Part shown: positions 13,349 to 15,450 of the stretch, piece after piece
How the letters are laid out: every line of letters begins with the position of its first letter
How positions within the stretch are numbered: the first letter of the stretch is position 1
Origin: CAZMGV01 sp964621525 [NCBI: uncultured bacterium]
GTDB lineage: Bacteria > JAGRBM01
NCBI GenBank assembly: GCA_964621525.1
Contig: CAZUMS010000045.1
Coordinates: forward strand, 1 to 15,450
Direction of reading: 5' to 3'
Length of the DNA stretch: 15,450 bases
Notes under the pieces: generated by a model
What the model saw: the letters and a program-made list of their open reading frames with translations, nothing else
Database searches by the model: none
What the model was told of the DNA's origin: nothing
Translations under genes and position numbers: made by a program

Positions 13349-15450
13349 TTATTCGCAGCCGAAATAATAATCGAAGTTCCCGGCGTCGACGATGTAAACT
13401 GTACTGTAACCCTCGGAAAACCACCGTGAGGCGTTGAAGGTTTCACCATTGATGTCGATGGAAAACGGGCCGCCTTCATCATAACTGAAGTTGACGCCCT
13501 CACATTCGTCTACGTACAGGGAGTCATAGCCGTCACCGACAATGGCCAGCGCCGTCGATGTGGATGACAGCATGGAGACGTGACGGCTGTTCATTTCGAG
13601 ATGGATATCGCCATCGCCCCGGAGGTCGATTGCTTCGATATCCCGGACCTGCACACCGGCAAAAATGCCCTCCGAAAAATAGATGTAATCTCCTTCGGAA
13701 CTGGCGGCGATCTTCCAGGCGTCATATCCGGGACCGCCGTCGATCCGTTGCGGACTGGCCGTGCTAGCGATCACGTCGTTGCCGGCTCCGCCGAAGGCCA
13801 CTCCATAGGCTTCGGCGTCGAGCACGTCATCGCCCGGGGTGCCTACTACCTCCGTCGTATCCGTCGCCCGGCCGAAGATGACAACCGCGCCGTTGGTCAC
13901 ACCTTCAGACCCGCCTTCGCTTTGCGTCGGGAAACCGGCGATGACGTCCGAGAACCCGTCGCCGTTCACGTCACCCGCTCCGGATACGCCGCGCCCGAGC
14001 TGGTCGCCCTCGCTGATTCCGTTAATGACGAGGCCGTTTTCGCCGTCCAGGTCCGATGGTGAGATGGTATTATCGCTGGACCAGTCGGCCTTTCCGAAGA
14101 CGATGTAGGCGGCGCCGGCGCCATAGTTCACTCCGGTGGCACCGATAATCACATCGTCGAAACCGTCGCCGTTGAAATCCCCGGCTCCGGCCACACTGAC
14201 ACCCAGATTATCGCCTTCGCTTCCTCCGGTGACAACAACGGCTTCGTTGTAACCTTCGGTGCCGTCCAGATCGACGGTGCCGCCTTCGCTTGTGCCGAAG
14301 AAGATGATCGCCCGGCCGTTATTGCCCGCATTCTGAGAATTGCCAATGATGATGTCACTGCGGCCGTCGCCGTTGAAATCGAAGTTGCCGCCGAGCGCAT
14401 TCCCGATCTGTCCATTGCCTGCATTATAGAAAGTCAGGTGGTCATAGGTGGGGGTATCATAAGAGCCGTACCAGTCTCCGCCACGGATCAGATACACAGT
14501 GCCGGAGCCATAAGGACCCTCTGAGTTCGGGGCACCGGCAAGGAGATCGCTGTAGCCGTCGCCATTGAAGTCGCCCGCACCGGCGACCGCCGAGCCGAGC
14601 CCGTAGGTGCCATCTCCCTCGCCAAGGGTAAACTGCACCTCGGCGGACCCGGTGCTATTTCTCAGCCCTTCGCCTTCGCCAAAAATTATGGCGGTCCGGC
14701 CGTAGCCATAGCCAAAAGCGGGTTCACCGATCACCACGTCGGCCAATCCGTCGCCGTTGAAGTCCTGGGTGACCGCAAGTCCGCTGCCGGCCAGCGAGCC
14801 GAATGTGTTGTACGGACCTTCACTGCCGACGTAACTACCGTTGATCAGTTCGCCGTAGTTGCCTTCCGAGTAAAAACCGCTGTAGCTGTCGATAACATCG
14901 GCGAATTCATCTCCCCCCCTGAGAACCCCGACCCGGCCGAAGTCGTAGTAATTGTAAATGTAGGTGCCCATTTCATATTCATAATCTGCATTCCTCCCGT
15001 GGGTATTGGGGGACGAAGCCACTGCATCAGCGAATCCGTCTCCATTCAGATCGAAGCCTCCGGCAACCTGCCTGCCGAAATTCTGGTCGAGGTCATAGTC
15101 GTATTCGCCTGCGCTGATGTCGTAATCATAAATCTCCCAACCGTTCAGACGGAAGCCGGTCTCGCTGCCATCGAGACTCCCGAGGTCCACGTCCCGGTTC
15201 GTGTCCGGAGCGGGCTGGAAGCCGAACACGAAAAACGCAGCACCCTGACTGTAATCCAGCTGATACTCCGGTGCACCGATCACCAGGTCGCTGAAGCCGT
15301 CGCCGTTGATATCCCCGGCTCCGGCGACTGACTGGCCTGCCCGGGCGCCGGTATTCAGGGTTACGAGGAAGCCGTCGCAGGGGTCGAGGTCGCCTGCTTC
15401 GAGGGAGGCCGTGGCCGTGCGCTCACAGGTTTCCTCGTCCGGAGGGCCGG
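13349..15450 (-). CDS. Large FG-GAP repeat (integrin alpha-like propeller) protein with RTX-like C-terminal motifs, N-terminus outside window
   Basis: The frame stays open from the right edge of the window (codons from 15448) to the TAA at 13349, about 699 residues. The GTG at 15283 is internal, since FG-GAP sequence continues upstream of it. Seven D-x-N-G-D-G-x-x-D calcium loops are seen, near plus positions 15305, 15045, 14762, 14570, 14375, 14172 and 13965, each preceded by VAGAGD-like and followed by V/I-I-G-A-P-like strands. That number would fit one seven-bladed propeller, if no more lie upstream. After them come RTX-like turns GTPGDDVLDA and GGAGNDVI (region of 13780-13850) and a beta-rich end with two Cys. 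Such proteins are secreted or surface-exposed and bind calcium. Ser-Glu-Gly tripeptides and Tyr/Asp-rich loops are unusually frequent. No enzyme motif is visible. Confidence 0.88.
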   Translation of the reverse strand, partial: GPPDEETCERTATASLEAGDLDPCDGFLVTLNTGARAGQSVAGAGDINGDGFSDLVIGAPEYQLDYSQGAAFFVFGFQPAPDTNRDVDLGSLDGSETGFRLNGWEIYDYDISAGEYDYDLDQNFGRQVAGGFDLNGDGFADAVASSPNTHGRNADYEYEMGTYIYNYYDFGRVGVLRGGDEFADVIDSYSGFYSEGNYGELINGSYVGSEGPYNTFGSLAGSGLAVTQDFNGDGLADVVIGEPAFGYGYGRTAIIFGEGEGLRNSTGSAEVQFTLGEGDGTYGLGSAVAGAGDFNGDGYSDLLAGAPNSEGPYGSGTVYLIRGGDWYGSYDTPTYDHLTFYNAGNGQIGNALGGNFDFNGDGRSDIIIGNSQNAGNNGRAIIFFGTSEGGTVDLDGTEGYNEAVVVTGGSEGDNLGVSVAGAGDFNGDGFDDVIIGATGVNYGAGAAYIVFGKADWSSDNTISPSDLDGENGLVINGISEGDQLGRGVSGAGDVNGDGFSDVIAGFPTQSEGGSEGVTNGAVVIFGRATDTTEVVGTPGDDVLDAEAYGVAFGGAGNDVIASTASPQRIDGGPGYDAWKIAASSEGDYIYFSEGIFAGVQVRDIEAIDLRGDGDIHLEMNSRHVSMLSSTSTALAIVGDGYDSLYVDECEGVNFSYDEGGPFSIDINGETFNASRWFSEGYSTVYIVDAGNFDYYFGCE

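Noticed and set aside
14150-15320. DNA-level tandem repeats in the FG-GAP gene
   Set aside because: The recurring GTCGCCGTTGAA-like segments are the coding of the conserved calcium loop (D-F-N-G-D-G). Sequence between them is diverged, so they are protein repeats rather than a mobile or satellite repeat.

Overview
The window comes from a GC-rich, tightly packed bacterial chromosome. A lipobox lipoprotein, a Sec signal peptide and Coq4-family proteins point to a Gram-negative, respiring organism. The mix of gene families (Coq4, LLM oxidoreductase, TIGR03032, integrin-like FG-GAP protein, carbamoyltransferase with DUF5989) would suit an uncultured deltaproteobacterium-like lineage such as Myxococcota, Desulfobacterota or Binatota. 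No rRNA or other phylogenetic marker is present, so this is only an impression. I saw no tRNA, IS element, CRISPR array or origin, and there is no gene-free stretch above 300 bases.

Region 1 (1-3674, plus strand) is a compact run of five genes: the C-terminus of a NodU/CmcH-type carbamoyltransferase, a small DUF5989 membrane protein, a membrane-anchored SGNH hydrolase, an ABHD10-like alpha/beta hydrolase starting at TTG, and an exported tandem rhodanese that lacks its catalytic cysteine. The first three suggest modification of a glycan or metabolite. A strong hairpin terminator at 3646-3674 separates this run from the minus-strand genes.

Region 2 (3695-9036, minus strand) reads from right to left: TetR regulator, epoxide-hydrolase-like protein, SDR dehydrogenase, limonene-monooxygenase-like LLM flavoprotein, UlaG-like MBL-fold hydrolase, and finally a separate bacterial-Ig lipoprotein. 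The order monooxygenase, epoxide hydrolase, dehydrogenase and possible lactonase matches the logic of cyclic terpene or alkene breakdown.

Region 3 (9039-10760) starts at a near-perfect 34-bp palindrome. It contains overlapping divergent promoters for the TetR operon and for two tandem Coq4-family genes with intact HDxxH-x11-E motifs. The oxidative operon and the Coq4 pair therefore look like one TetR-controlled regulon, which is the best candidate here for an undescribed system.

Region 4 (10765-13217, minus strand) is a three-gene operon: a TIGR03032 family protein, a prolyl-4-hydroxylase-like 2OG-Fe(II) oxygenase and a YdjM-like membrane protein. Its last gene converges on the second coq4 gene with 4 bp between stops, and a long hairpin sits at the junction.

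Region 5 (13299-15450, minus strand) is a terminator and the C-terminal part of a large FG-GAP/RTX-like surface or secreted protein whose start lies beyond the window. Seven FG-GAP calcium-loop repeats are visible, and the protein is strikingly rich in Ser-Glu-Gly tripeptides.
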